DNA of 64,000 nucleotides. It comes from CBDFHV01 sp965247705 (GTDB taxonomy: Bacteria > Pseudomonadota > Alphaproteobacteria > Rhodospirillales > CAMCUA01). Location of the stretch: the NCBI GenBank assembly GCA_965247705.1, contig CBDFHV010000075.1, positions 1 to 64,000 of the forward strand. Reading direction: 5' to 3'. Below, in pieces: positions 47,274-55,354 of the stretch (positions are counted from its first letter, which is position 1; each line of letters starts with the position of its first letter). The notes below the pieces were generated by a model. That model ran no database searches. It saw only the letters and a list, made by a program, of their open reading frames with translations, and had not been told where the DNA came from. The translations under genes and the position numbers were made by a program.

Positions 47274-48872
47274 CCCGAATTATTCACGGCGCTGATTGAA
47301 AATGCTGGTGAGCGTAGATTAACCTGTTGAAATGCCGTATGATTTTGGTGTCAAGACAAGATCACATGGCAACAGAACAACCCACGGCTCACCATGAACG
47401 AGATTACCCCCTATCTCCCTGGTTTGTCACCCGTTGGAGGCAAGCCGCTTTGCGCCCGCTTCGACGGCGGACGGCTGTCGTCGGACGGCGGGGTGTTGTT
47501 GTTGGGCGAGATCGACAGGCGGCTCGGCATCGCCGACGTGCTCGCTTCCTGCGTCACCGACGTGCGCGACCCGGCGAGCACGACCCACGCTTACGTAGAC
47601 ATGATCCGGGCGCGCCTGTTCGCTATTGCCTGCGGGTATGAGGATTGCGACGACCTCGACGTTCTGCGTTTCGATCCGGCGTTCAAGCTGGCCTGTGGCC
47701 GTTTGTCCGAGAGCGGCGACGACCTGATGAGCCAACCGACCCTGTCGCGCCTCGAGAACGCGCCGTCATGGCGCGCGCTCGGGCGCATGGGGCTGTCGAT
47801 GATCGATCTGTTTTGCGCCAGCTTCAAGCGCGTTCCGGCGCGCATCGTTCTCGATATCGACGACACCGACGATGCCGTTCACGGCGGCCAGCAGCTGGCG
47901 CTGTTCAACGCCCATTACGACGACTATTGCTTCCAACCCATCCATATCTTCGAGGCGGCCACCGGCAAGCCGGTGATGTCACTGCTGCGTCCCGGCAAGC
48001 GGCCCTCCGGCGACGAGGCGGCGCGGATCCTGAGACACGTCATCGGCCGCATCCGCCGCAACTGGCCACGGGTCGAGATCACCGTGCGGGGCGATGGCCA
48101 CTACGCCACGCCGGAGGCCATGGAATTCCTCGAACGTCAGGGCTGCGGCTACATCTTCGGGCTTTCCGGCAACGCCCGGCTGAACAGGATCGGCCAGCCG
48201 TGGTGCGAGGACGCCGCCGTGCGCCGGGCGGGGCAGGGAAAGGATAAGGTGCGCCGCTTCTTCCACACCGGCTACCAGGCCAAAAGCTGGTCACGGCAAC
48301 GCTCGGTCATCGCCCGCGTGGAAGCTACCGCCAAGGGCTGTGACGTCCGCTTCGTCGTCACCAACCTGAGCGGCCGCGCCAAGGCGCTCTACGAGAAGGT
48401 CTACTGCGCCCGCGGGCGGATGGAAAACATGATCAAGGACCACAAGCTCTACACCAAGTCCGACCGCACGTCGTGCCACCGTTGGGAGGCCAACCAGTTC
48501 CGCCTCTTCCTGCATACCGGCGCCTACTGGCTGCTGCATCAGCTTCGCCAAGCGGCGCCTCGGAAATCGCTGTGGCGAACGGCCACCTTCGAAACCCTGC
48601 GCCGGGCGTTTCTCAAAATCGCCGTCCGCGTCGAGGAGCTCAAGTCGCGCCTCAGGATCGCCCTGCCTTCGGCCTATCCCTATCAGCCGGCCATGATCGC
48701 CATCGCCGGGCGCATCACCGCCCAAGGGCCCTGAACCAAGCGGCAGGTGCCGCCGGACGAGCCCCGAACAACAACCTCCAACCTCTCCGACAATCCGTCT
48801 CAAAAATCGCCGTCAACCCGGTCGCTACCGCTCGTCCCGCTGAAATCCGATGGCCGTCATGAATAATTGGGG
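47274..48872 (+). mobile_element. IS1380-family insertion sequence, copy 2 (intact)
   Basis: 1,599 bp, the same element as at 6015-7609 but with both CCAT units and so a complete transposase. Terminal repeats are CCCGAATTATTCA and CCCCAATTATTCA (complement). It is flanked by CTAG (47270-47273 and 48873-48876). It interrupts a small lipoprotein gene. Confidence 0.94.
47394..48734 (+). CDS. IS1380-family transposase (intact)
   Basis: Encodes 446 aa. The start region is MNEITPYLPGLSPVGGKPLC, then RFDGGRLSSDGGVLLL, typical of the family. The DDE residues lie in LDIDDTDDAVHGGQ, TVRGDGHYATPE and CARGRMENMIKDHKL. It is the only complete source of this transposase in the window and could act on both copies. 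Confidence 0.93.
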   Translation: MNEITPYLPGLSPVGGKPLCARFDGGRLSSDGGVLLLGEIDRRLGIADVLASCVTDVRDPASTTHAYVDMIRARLFAIACGYEDCDDLDVLRFDPAFKLACGRLSESGDDLMSQPTLSRLENAPSWRALGRMGLSMIDLFCASFKRVPARIVLDIDDTDDAVHGGQQLALFNAHYDDYCFQPIHIFEAATGKPVMSLLRPGKRPSGDEAARILRHVIGRIRRNWPRVEITVRGDGHYATPEAMEFLERQGCGYIFGLSGNARLNRIGQPWCEDAAVRRAGQGKDKVRRFFHTGYQAKSWSRQRSVIARVEATAKGCDVRFVVTNLSGRAKALYEKVYCARGRMENMIKDHKLYTKSDRTSCHRWEANQFRLFLHTGAYWLLHQLRQAAPRKSLWRTATFETLRRAFLKIAVRVEELKSRLRIALPSAYPYQPAMIAIAGRITAQGP

Positions 48873-48876
48873 CTAG

Positions 48877-49208
48877 TGGCCCAGCAGTTGGGGGGCGGGT
48901 ACCATTACGATAGGGCGCCCGACCTCAAGCGCGTGGTGCGCGGTACCGTGAAAGCGGAGGGCGTTTCCTTCGCCGAATCAGGCCAAGCGGTCAACGGCCT
49001 CGGTCGGGTCGAGTACCAGAGATACGCTGTCGGCCCTCTCCAATGCGTCGCCTTTCATCAGTTCACTGGAGACGTTCGGTCTGCTGATAATACCACCACC
49101 CTCCGTGGCGACACCACTATCATGGCCTTCTACTGCGCGGCTCCGGGCGAGACATTGGGCGCGGCCGAACTTCCGGCCATTTTCAACGGCGTTCGCATCA
49201 AGGGTTAG
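48877..49208 (+). pseudogene. Small lipoprotein gene, 3' part
   Basis: Continues the gene begun at 47027: VAQQLGGGYHYDRAPDLKRV, ending NGVRIKG. The only in-frame start for this part (TTG 48867) lies inside the element. No known domain; the YQRYAVGPLQCVAF region suggests a secreted beta-rich fold, but that is a guess. Confidence 0.78.
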
Positions 49209-49287
49209 TGGAATCACCGGATTGAACGCTGTGCCGAGACAAGGTGACGCCCTTGTTCTCGGCCAGCGCATCCCCGACAATGAGGCG

Positions 49288-49734
49288 ATGTCGGATGCGG
49301 ACAGTTCGGAGCGGACTCCCAATGGGGTTGTCGGGAGTCCGCTCGTTCGCCTGCGGTCCCAAATCCTCAGCCGCTGGAACGCGTTTCCCGCCGCGCGCGG
49401 GGCCAAGCTCGACGGGCTGCTTGCCGAGGCGCTCGCCCGCGCCGAAGCGGCCGAGCCCGAGATCCTCACCGTGATGGATCCTGTCGCCCGCCCCCAGCGC
49501 CTTCGCCTGGCGACCGTCGTCGGTGACGCCGACCTCGACAGCATCTATCACAACGAATGGGCCGAACTGACGATCTCCCACGACGGTCGCTGCTTCCTGG
49601 TCTATCGACGGCGAGACGGCGGCGACTATGCCGTGACCTGGTCCCCCGCGACGACGGTCCCGGCGGCGCTGATGGCGGCGCTTCCGGACGTTCTGGCGAT
49701 GGCCATGCTCGAGAGCGACGGCGACACGGGATGA
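49288..49734 (+). CDS. Hypothetical protein, first gene of the NfeD-FloA operon
   Basis: Encodes 148 aa from ATG 49288 behind TGAGG; the frame is open further upstream but lacks a better start. I do not recognise a domain. The sequence is soluble and mixed: RLRSQILSRWNAFPAARGAK, then AELTISHDGRCFLVYRRRDG and a C-terminal Ala-rich helix. It is 4 bp from the nfeD start, so likely co-expressed. A perfect 12-bp inverted repeat lies in its first codons (49309-49344). Confidence 0.6.
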   Translation: MSDADSSERTPNGVVGSPLVRLRSQILSRWNAFPAARGAKLDGLLAEALARAEAAEPEILTVMDPVARPQRLRLATVVGDADLDSIYHNEWAELTISHDGRCFLVYRRRDGGDYAVTWSPATTVPAALMAALPDVLAMAMLESDGDTG

Positions 49735-49738
49735 CACG

Positions 49739-51262
49739 GTGAACGCTTTCGCATTTCGCGCGCTGGCGCTGGCGGCCGCGGTACTCGGCCCGTTCGATGG
49801 CAACGCCGCCGAGACCGGCCCGCCGGCGGACTACGGCACTGTCGCCGTTGCCCATATCGAAGGGCCGATCGATCGCATGCAGGACCGCTATCTCGACCGG
49901 GTGGTCGAGGATGCCCGCGCGGCCAAGGTCGATACTCTCCTGGTTCGCATCAACACCGACGGGGGACAGGTGTACTACGCCCGCGAGATGTTCAAACGCA
50001 TCCTCGATCTCGAACAAGACGGCATTCGCTCGGTCGCCTTCGTCGATTTTCGCGCCATCTCCGCCGGTGCCCTCATCGCCTACGCCCACCAGGAACTCTA
50101 CATCGCCGAGACCGCGTCCATCGGCGACATCGGCGTTATCTTCCAGGCGCCCGGTGGCGAGATCAAATATGCCCCGGAGAAATACGAGACCGTGGTCCGG
50201 GCGCTGCTGACCCAGGCGGCGGAGCAACGCGGGTGGAGCCGCGGACTGCTGCTCAAGATGACCGCCCACAAGCAAACCCTTTATCGGGTGACCCATCCCG
50301 AAGGCAGGGTCGAGTTCGTGATCGAGGACGATTTGCCGGAATTCCTCGCCCAGCACCCCGACATCGACCGCGAGGACAGCAAGCAGGTCATCGTCTATCG
50401 CGACAAGGATCGCCTGCTCACCCTGACCGGTCTCGAGGCGATGAAACTGTCCATGGCGAGCGGCAACGTACAGGACCTCGAAGCGATGCACGCGCGGCTC
50501 GGCATCCAACTCGGCGAGGCCGTTGATCTCACCCCGCAAGCGTTCGAGGAGGTTGCCTGGGCTTTGTCGCGGTTCGCGCCGATCCTCGCCGGTCTCGCCA
50601 TGCTGTTCATCTTCTTCGAGTTCAAGACCCCGGGGGTCGGGGTATGGGCCGCGCTCGCGGCGCTTTTCGCGGCCGGGTTTCTGATCTCGCAATTCGCCCT
50701 CGACCTGATCCAGAACTTTGAACTGCTGCTGATCGCGGCGGGTCTTCTGCTGGTGATCGCCGAGGTGTTGACGATGGCCGGAGGCGGTCTCCTCGCCGCC
50801 CTCGGCGGGGGACTCGCGTTGACCGGCCTGGTGCTAGCCTTCCTGCCCAACGAGCTCGATTTCGACCTCGACGATCCGGTCTTTCTCGACGCCCTTGGCG
50901 ATGCCGCATTTGGCAGCGTCGCCGCGGTGGCGATTGTCGCGGCGGGGTTCTTGCTGGCCGTCAAACTCGTTTCGCGCAGCGCTCTGAACCCCCGATTTGC
51001 CATGGGCGCCGAGGTGACCGCAACCACGGCCGGCGAAATCGAGGCACGGACCGATCTCGTCGGCCACGTGGGTGTGGTGCACGAGCCGCTTCGCCCGAGC
51101 GGCCTCGTCGACGTGGGCGGAGAAATGATGAGCGCCCGGGCCGAGCATGGCTCGTTCGTCGCCCGCGGCGAGTCGGTGGAGATCGTCCGGGTCGAGTTCG
51201 GCGAGGTCGTGGTGCGTGCACGGCCATCCAGGTCGTCCCAGGAGGTCGATGATGGCCGATAG
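49739..51262 (+). CDS. NfeD-family membrane serine protease (ClpP-class, long form)
   Basis: Encodes 507 aa. An N-terminal signal peptide (FRALALAAAVLGPFDGNAA) precedes a ClpP/SppA-like domain: INTDGGQVYYARE, and the nucleophile Ser108 in FRAISAGALIAYA. A Lys about 40 residues later (Lys143 or Lys148) is the candidate general base. Several membrane spans follow between roughly 280 and 420 (LAGLAMLFIFFEF, LLLIAAGLLLVIAEVL), then an OB-fold NfeD C-terminus (ATTAGEIEARTDLVGHVGVV). Long NfeD proteins are known to be encoded next to flotillin/stomatin-type genes, as here. GTG 49739 is the start. Confidence 0.9.
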   Translation: MNAFAFRALALAAAVLGPFDGNAAETGPPADYGTVAVAHIEGPIDRMQDRYLDRVVEDARAAKVDTLLVRINTDGGQVYYAREMFKRILDLEQDGIRSVAFVDFRAISAGALIAYAHQELYIAETASIGDIGVIFQAPGGEIKYAPEKYETVVRALLTQAAEQRGWSRGLLLKMTAHKQTLYRVTHPEGRVEFVIEDDLPEFLAQHPDIDREDSKQVIVYRDKDRLLTLTGLEAMKLSMASGNVQDLEAMHARLGIQLGEAVDLTPQAFEEVAWALSRFAPILAGLAMLFIFFEFKTPGVGVWAALAALFAAGFLISQFALDLIQNFELLLIAAGLLLVIAEVLTMAGGGLLAALGGGLALTGLVLAFLPNELDFDLDDPVFLDALGDAAFGSVAAVAIVAAGFLLAVKLVSRSALNPRFAMGAEVTATTAGEIEARTDLVGHVGVVHEPLRPSGLVDVGGEMMSARAEHGSFVARGESVEIVRVEFGEVVVRARPSRSSQEVDDGR

Positions 51263-51803
51263 CCTGGGCCTGGCCGCCGGTTTCCACTGGGAGAGCCTGT
51301 GGATCGCGCTCGGACTGCTCGCCCTGGCGGTCGCCCTGCTGGTGCTGGAGATCTTCGTGGTCTCGTTCGGGCTCCTGATGGTCTCTTCGATCGCCTCGGT
51401 AAGCGGGGCAATCTATTACGCTTTCGAGGCCAGCGACGCGACGGGGTGGGCGTTCGTCGCGGCAACGCCCATCATAGGGGCAGTGCTCGGCCGTTGGGGG
51501 CTCGCCCGGATCCGCAATTCAAAACACTTGGTTGTGCAAAGCGAGATCACGTCCGAGGCCGGCTATCATCACGTCGCCGACGCCGCCGGCGCGCGACCCG
51601 GCGCGATCGGTGTTATGGTGACCCCGGCACGGCCATCGGGCCGGGCCCGGTTCGAAAGCGGCGAATGCGACGTGCAGGTGCAGGGCGGCACCGCCGAGCG
51701 CGATGAGCGGGTGGTGGTGCGCCGCGTCGACGGCCCGATCGTATTCGTCGCGCCCGCACCCGCCAGCGACACCAGCGGCGCGGTGCCCGACGGCGAAAGG
51801 TAG
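51252..51803 (+). CDS. Short NfeD-like membrane protein
   Basis: Encodes about 183 aa from ATG 51252 (ATG 51249 also possible), 6 bases after GGAGG and overlapping the nfeD stop. Two or three membrane spans (LWIALGLLALAVALLVLEIF, GLLMVSSIASVSGAIYYAF, VAATPIIGAVLG) are followed by a soluble OB-like domain (GARPGAIGVMVTPARPSGRA). It resembles short NfeD partners of FloA. It probably sits in the inner membrane with the flotillin. Confidence 0.8.
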   Translation: MADSLGLAAGFHWESLWIALGLLALAVALLVLEIFVVSFGLLMVSSIASVSGAIYYAFEASDATGWAFVAATPIIGAVLGRWGLARIRNSKHLVVQSEITSEAGYHHVADAAGARPGAIGVMVTPARPSGRARFESGECDVQVQGGTAERDERVVVRRVDGPIVFVAPAPASDTSGAVPDGER

Positions 51804-51808
51804 GGGTC

Positions 51809-52819
51809 ATGGTCATTACAACCATCGGTCTGATCATCGTTGGCATCATTGCCATCCTGATCATCGGTTTCATTTGGAGTTCGTTCTGGCTGTGGTGGCA
51901 GGCGATCCTTTCGAAAGCCCCCGTGAGCTTGCTCCAGATCATCTTCATGCGCTTCCGCAAGGTGAAACCGCGGATCATCGTGACGACCCGGATCACGGCA
52001 CGAAAGGCGGGGCTCGATATCTCCGGCGATGAGCTCGAGGCGCACTACCTAGCCGGCGGCAACATCATCCGAGTGGTGCAGGCGCTGATCTCGGCCAGCA
52101 AGGCAAACATCATGCTCGATTATGACCGCGCCTGCGCCATCGATCTGGCCGGACGGGACGTGCAGGAGGCGGTCGGGACCTCCGTCAACCCCAAGGTGAT
52201 CGACGTCCCCTCGGGGCAGATGACCCGGAACACCATCGACGGCATCGCCGGCGACGGTATTCAGCTCAGGGTCAAGGCTCGGGTCACGGTGCGCACCAAT
52301 CTCGACCGGCTGGTAGGCGGCGCCACCGAAGAGACCATCGTCGCCCGGGTCGGCGAGGGGATCGTCACCACCATCGGCTCGGCGAAGAACCACATGGCGG
52401 TTCTGGAGAACCCCGACCGGATCTCCAAGGTCGTGCTCGAGCGCGGGCTCGATTCGGGCACCGCTTTCGAAATCCTCTCCATCGACATCGCCGACATCGA
52501 CGTCGGCGACAACATCGGCGCGCGGCTCAAGATCGACCAAGCCGAGGCCGAGAAACAGATCGCCCAGGCTCAGGCCGAGCGCCAGCGCGCGCTGGCCGTC
52601 GCCCGCGAGCAGGAGATGGTGGCCCTGGTACAGGAGAACCGCGCCAAGGTCGTCCTCGCCGAAGCCGAAGTTCCGAAGGCGATGGCGGAAGCGTTTCGGG
52701 CCGGTCATATGGGGGTGATGGACTACTACAATATGCGAAACGTCATGTCGGACACCAGCATGCGCGAGAGCATCGCCGATGCGGATCGCGAAAAAGGCTC
52801 GCCGACCGAGGCGCCGTAA
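51809..52819 (+). CDS. floA: Flotillin-like protein FloA
   Basis: Encodes 336 aa of the FloA (UPF0365/YqfA) family. An N-terminal membrane hairpin (IGLIIVGIIAILIIGFIWSS) precedes the PHB/SPFH-like domain (ITARKAGLDISGDELEAHYL, IDVPSGQMTRNTIDGIAGDG). An Ala/Gln/Glu-rich coiled coil follows (AEAEKQIAQAQAERQRALAV). FloA organises membrane microdomains; the NfeD neighbours are the classical partners. It starts 6 bp after the short NfeD gene. Confidence 0.93.
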   Translation: MVITTIGLIIVGIIAILIIGFIWSSFWLWWQAILSKAPVSLLQIIFMRFRKVKPRIIVTTRITARKAGLDISGDELEAHYLAGGNIIRVVQALISASKANIMLDYDRACAIDLAGRDVQEAVGTSVNPKVIDVPSGQMTRNTIDGIAGDGIQLRVKARVTVRTNLDRLVGGATEETIVARVGEGIVTTIGSAKNHMAVLENPDRISKVVLERGLDSGTAFEILSIDIADIDVGDNIGARLKIDQAEAEKQIAQAQAERQRALAVAREQEMVALVQENRAKVVLAEAEVPKAMAEAFRAGHMGVMDYYNMRNVMSDTSMRESIADADREKGSPTEAP

Positions 52820-52822
52820 GCG

Positions 52823-53170
52823 ATGGCTGATCCTCGAGAAGGCCGACGTTGGAGCCTTCCGGTTCGCAAGGGCCGGAGCATGATCCCGACGGCCGGCAAG
52901 CTGCGGCGCTGGTTGCATCTGACGGCAGTGGAAGAAGTGGTGCCGCGGCAGCCGCCCCGCCAGGCCGCGATCGAAGAAGTCGAGCCGCCACCGGCGCCCG
53001 AATTGGCGGTTGCGCCGCCGCACATGCCACAAGCCGGTTCGTCGGCCGAGGCAACGCGATTAGCCCGTGTCCAGGCGCGGCTGCATACGCCCGGTGCGTT
53101 GCGGGACGCGATCGTGGTGAAGGAGATCCTGGATCGCCCGCTGGCCTTGAGGCGCGGACGGAATTCCTAG
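52823..53170 (+). CDS. Hypothetical protein, last gene of the FloA operon
   Basis: Encodes 115 aa with a Pro/Glu-rich centre (EEVVPRQPPRQAAIEEVEPP). The conserved-looking C-terminal segment ALRDAIVVKEILDRPLALRR resembles a short tail motif in many alphaproteobacterial small proteins. It starts 4 bp after floA. The stop codon TAG lies within the CTAG at the edge of the MITE-like element. Function unknown. Confidence 0.6.
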   Translation: MADPREGRRWSLPVRKGRSMIPTAGKLRRWLHLTAVEEVVPRQPPRQAAIEEVEPPPAPELAVAPPHMPQAGSSAEATRLARVQARLHTPGALRDAIVVKEILDRPLALRRGRNS

Positions 53171-53435
53171 TGGTCTAAGTCTGACAGATGGTACCCATAC
53201 GATCGCGTTTCCCGTTTCCTCGGCAGGAAGAGGCGCGCCGTCGATGCTGTCGCATCGACAAGGGTCCCTGACGCCCCGAGGAAGCGGGAAACGCGACCCA
53301 CATGGCGGCCGACCGAGCCCCCCGGCGGCGTTGCGGGACGCTCGCGATGCGACAGCATCGCCGCGCGTCCCGCGCCTGGCCGGATGAACTCGGTCGGTCG
53401 TCGTATGGGTACCATCTGTCAGACTTAGACCACTA
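53167..53435. mobile_element. MITE-like inverted-repeat element
   Basis: About 265 bp without coding capacity, bounded by perfect inverted repeats of about 36 bp starting CTAGTGGTCTAAGTCTGAC and running to CCATACGA. Inside is a second inverted pair (CGCGTTTCCCG..TTCCTCGG type, 19 of 20) and a third (CGATGCTGTCGCATCG type). CTAG at both outer edges could be a 4-bp or TA target duplication. A 17-bp copy of its tip occurs at 17850. Confidence 0.75.
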
Positions 53436-53448
53436 GCGACGTGCCACA

Positions 53449-53763
53449 CTAAGGAATCTCGACGTCGAACAGCGGGGCGTATTGCTGCGAGCCGAAGACA
53501 TCCCGTTCACCGGGGCTGCCGCTGGGACGCAGGCGCCGGATGGTGAACTTAATGGCGTTGGCCGGTTCGAACGCGGTGAAGTGGGCGACCCGGTCCTGGT
53601 CGATGGCGAACAGCCTGGCCACGGTCCCGGCGTTGAGCACGCCGCTGTCGCGCACCCGCTCGAAATGGCCGCGGTCGGCGAAAATGATATCGAATGTGAT
53701 GTGATCAACGCCCGCGTTCTTGGAACGGATGGTCTTGGCCAGGTCCCGCAGTTTGTCGGCCAT
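53449..53763 (-). CDS. DUF4387 protein (AtuA-associated)
   Basis: Encodes 104 aa: MADKLRDLAKTIRSKNAGVD, then HITFDIIFADRGHFERVRDS and TAFEPANAIKFTIRRLRPSG. This is the small DUF4387 partner that often follows AtuA/DUF1446 genes. Its ATG (53763) overlaps the stop of the upstream gene by one base, so the two are translationally coupled. Biochemical role unknown; it probably forms a complex with the AtuA-like protein. Confidence 0.82.
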   Translation of the reverse strand: MADKLRDLAKTIRSKNAGVDHITFDIIFADRGHFERVRDSGVLNAGTVARLFAIDQDRVAHFTAFEPANAIKFTIRRLRPSGSPGERDVFGSQQYAPLFDVEIP

Positions 53764-55151
53764 CACGCGGCCTCCGACGACGCCGGGGCGCCGATGGTCA
53801 TGGTCGTGGTGGTGAAAAGTTCCATCGGATCGGACACCTCGATGACGTGGTTCAGGGTCCACCGGTAGCCGGCCTCGCCCACCAGCACCTCGTCGGACAT
53901 CAGGGCGGCCGCGCCCGCCGTCCCCTTGACGTCTGGAAGCCGGGCGTAAAACAGGTTGCGTGCCGCCAGGGCAGCGATTTCGGCGGCCAGTTCGCCGTCC
54001 TTGGAGACCACTTCGACGACCACGCAGACCTCGTGAGGCTGGGCCGGGGGATGGGGCTCCAATTCCCCCATCACGCCGTTGCGACCATAGACGTGGAAGA
54101 ACACGTCGTAGCGCTCGCCCCTGGGTCCGAAGCGCTCCTCCAGCTTGCCCCGCGACCAGTCCACCGCCATGTCGATGCGGGCCGTGGTCTGGGGGTCGCG
54201 GACGCCGACGACGGCCAGGCGCCGTTCCCCCACCTTGCCGGCGCCCTCCAGCTTCACTCTGCACACGGGCGAGTCGACGAAACGGGCGCCGGTGACCTTG
54301 GTGGTCTTTTCGCCGTCCTGTGTATAGACGCATTGGGACATGTCCACGTAGCCGCCGGCCACGTATTCGCGGAAGGGATTGATGCGTTCATAAAGGGCAT
54401 GTCCGGCCACGGACGCGGGTGTACAGCGCTGCCCCGGGTGCATGGCGGTGATGTGGATCGCCTCGTCCTCAATCCGCCCGATGATGGATTCCTTGCCCAT
54501 GTAGGGCTCGGCGCAGAAGGAAGCGCATTCCATCAGCTTGCCGGCAAAGTACGAGATTCCCGCCCCGTGGCCGGCGTTGAGGAGCGGGGCCGCGAACAGG
54601 GCGCAATCGCTGGCCCGCCCGGCGACCACCACTTCCGCCCCGTCCTTGAGGGCCGCGCGGATCGGTTCGGCATTCATGACGGCGACCACCCGGTCCGTAG
54701 CGCCAAGGGTTTCCAGGTCCGCATCGGGGCGCCCGTCCAGGCCTTCGATCCTGCCGCCCGACGACAGCCGTTCGCGAAGGGCCGCCATGGGGACCTCGGA
54801 GTGGATCACCGCCAGCTTGAAGGGCGCCAGATCATGTTCCTTGGCGACATCTCGGATGATCTCCACGAACTGGTCCACGCCCCGGTTGGTTCCCGTATCG
54901 GACGCGGATCCGACGATCATCGGAATGCCCAGGCGCCGGGCCTGGAGCAACATGATGGTCAGATCCTGACGTTGCCAGGACTCGTGGCTCACGTGCCGGT
55001 CGGCGCCGAGGGGCCGGGGACCCATGTCACAGCTTCCCGCGTCGGCGATGATGAAATCCGGACCCTGCTCGCAGCCGCTGAGAAAACTGTCCTGCTCCAA
55101 CGGGGTAAAGCTCAGGTGTCCAGTGGGACAGAGGATTTTGACCGGCGTCAT
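53763..55151 (-). CDS. AtuA-family protein (DUF1446)
   Basis: Encodes 462 aa. Segments typical of DUF1446/AtuA are DFIIADAGSCDMGPRPLG, MIVGSASDTGTNRGVDQF, VVAGRASDCALFAAPLL and HITAMHPGQRCTPASVAGH. ATG 55151 with AGGAGA upstream is preferred to an in-frame ATG at 55205. AtuA was named from acyclic terpene utilisation, but most relatives lie in other catabolic clusters and their chemistry is unknown. Here it follows a peptide-type ABC transporter and a C45-type hydrolase. Confidence 0.85.
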   Translation of the reverse strand: MTPVKILCPTGHLSFTPLEQDSFLSGCEQGPDFIIADAGSCDMGPRPLGADRHVSHESWQRQDLTIMLLQARRLGIPMIVGSASDTGTNRGVDQFVEIIRDVAKEHDLAPFKLAVIHSEVPMAALRERLSSGGRIEGLDGRPDADLETLGATDRVVAVMNAEPIRAALKDGAEVVVAGRASDCALFAAPLLNAGHGAGISYFAGKLMECASFCAEPYMGKESIIGRIEDEAIHITAMHPGQRCTPASVAGHALYERINPFREYVAGGYVDMSQCVYTQDGEKTTKVTGARFVDSPVCRVKLEGAGKVGERRLAVVGVRDPQTTARIDMAVDWSRGKLEERFGPRGERYDVFFHVYGRNGVMGELEPHPPAQPHEVCVVVEVVSKDGELAAEIAALAARNLFYARLPDVKGTAGAAALMSDEVLVGEAGYRWTLNHVIEVSDPMELFTTTTMTIGAPASSEAA

Positions 55152-55354
55152 ACTGGTGTCTCCTACGGACTCATATGCCCTGGAACGGGCAGGCGGCGAT
55201 TCCACAGACCCATCCGCCGTGCCGGAGCGTCCGATGTGAAAGGGCGTTACATATCAACTCTTATGGCTCCCGCGACAATAGTCCGAGCGGTTGGGGGACA
55301 GGCTCGGCTTCGAGGAGATTGTCGGTGTTGGCGTTCATGGGGCCCGGCCCATCC

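Noticed and set aside
53167..53435. Interpretation of the MITE as a deletion derivative of an IS1380 element
   Set aside because: Its ends (TGGTCTAAGTCTG) do not resemble the CCCGAAT-type IS1380 ends; only the CTAG site is shared.
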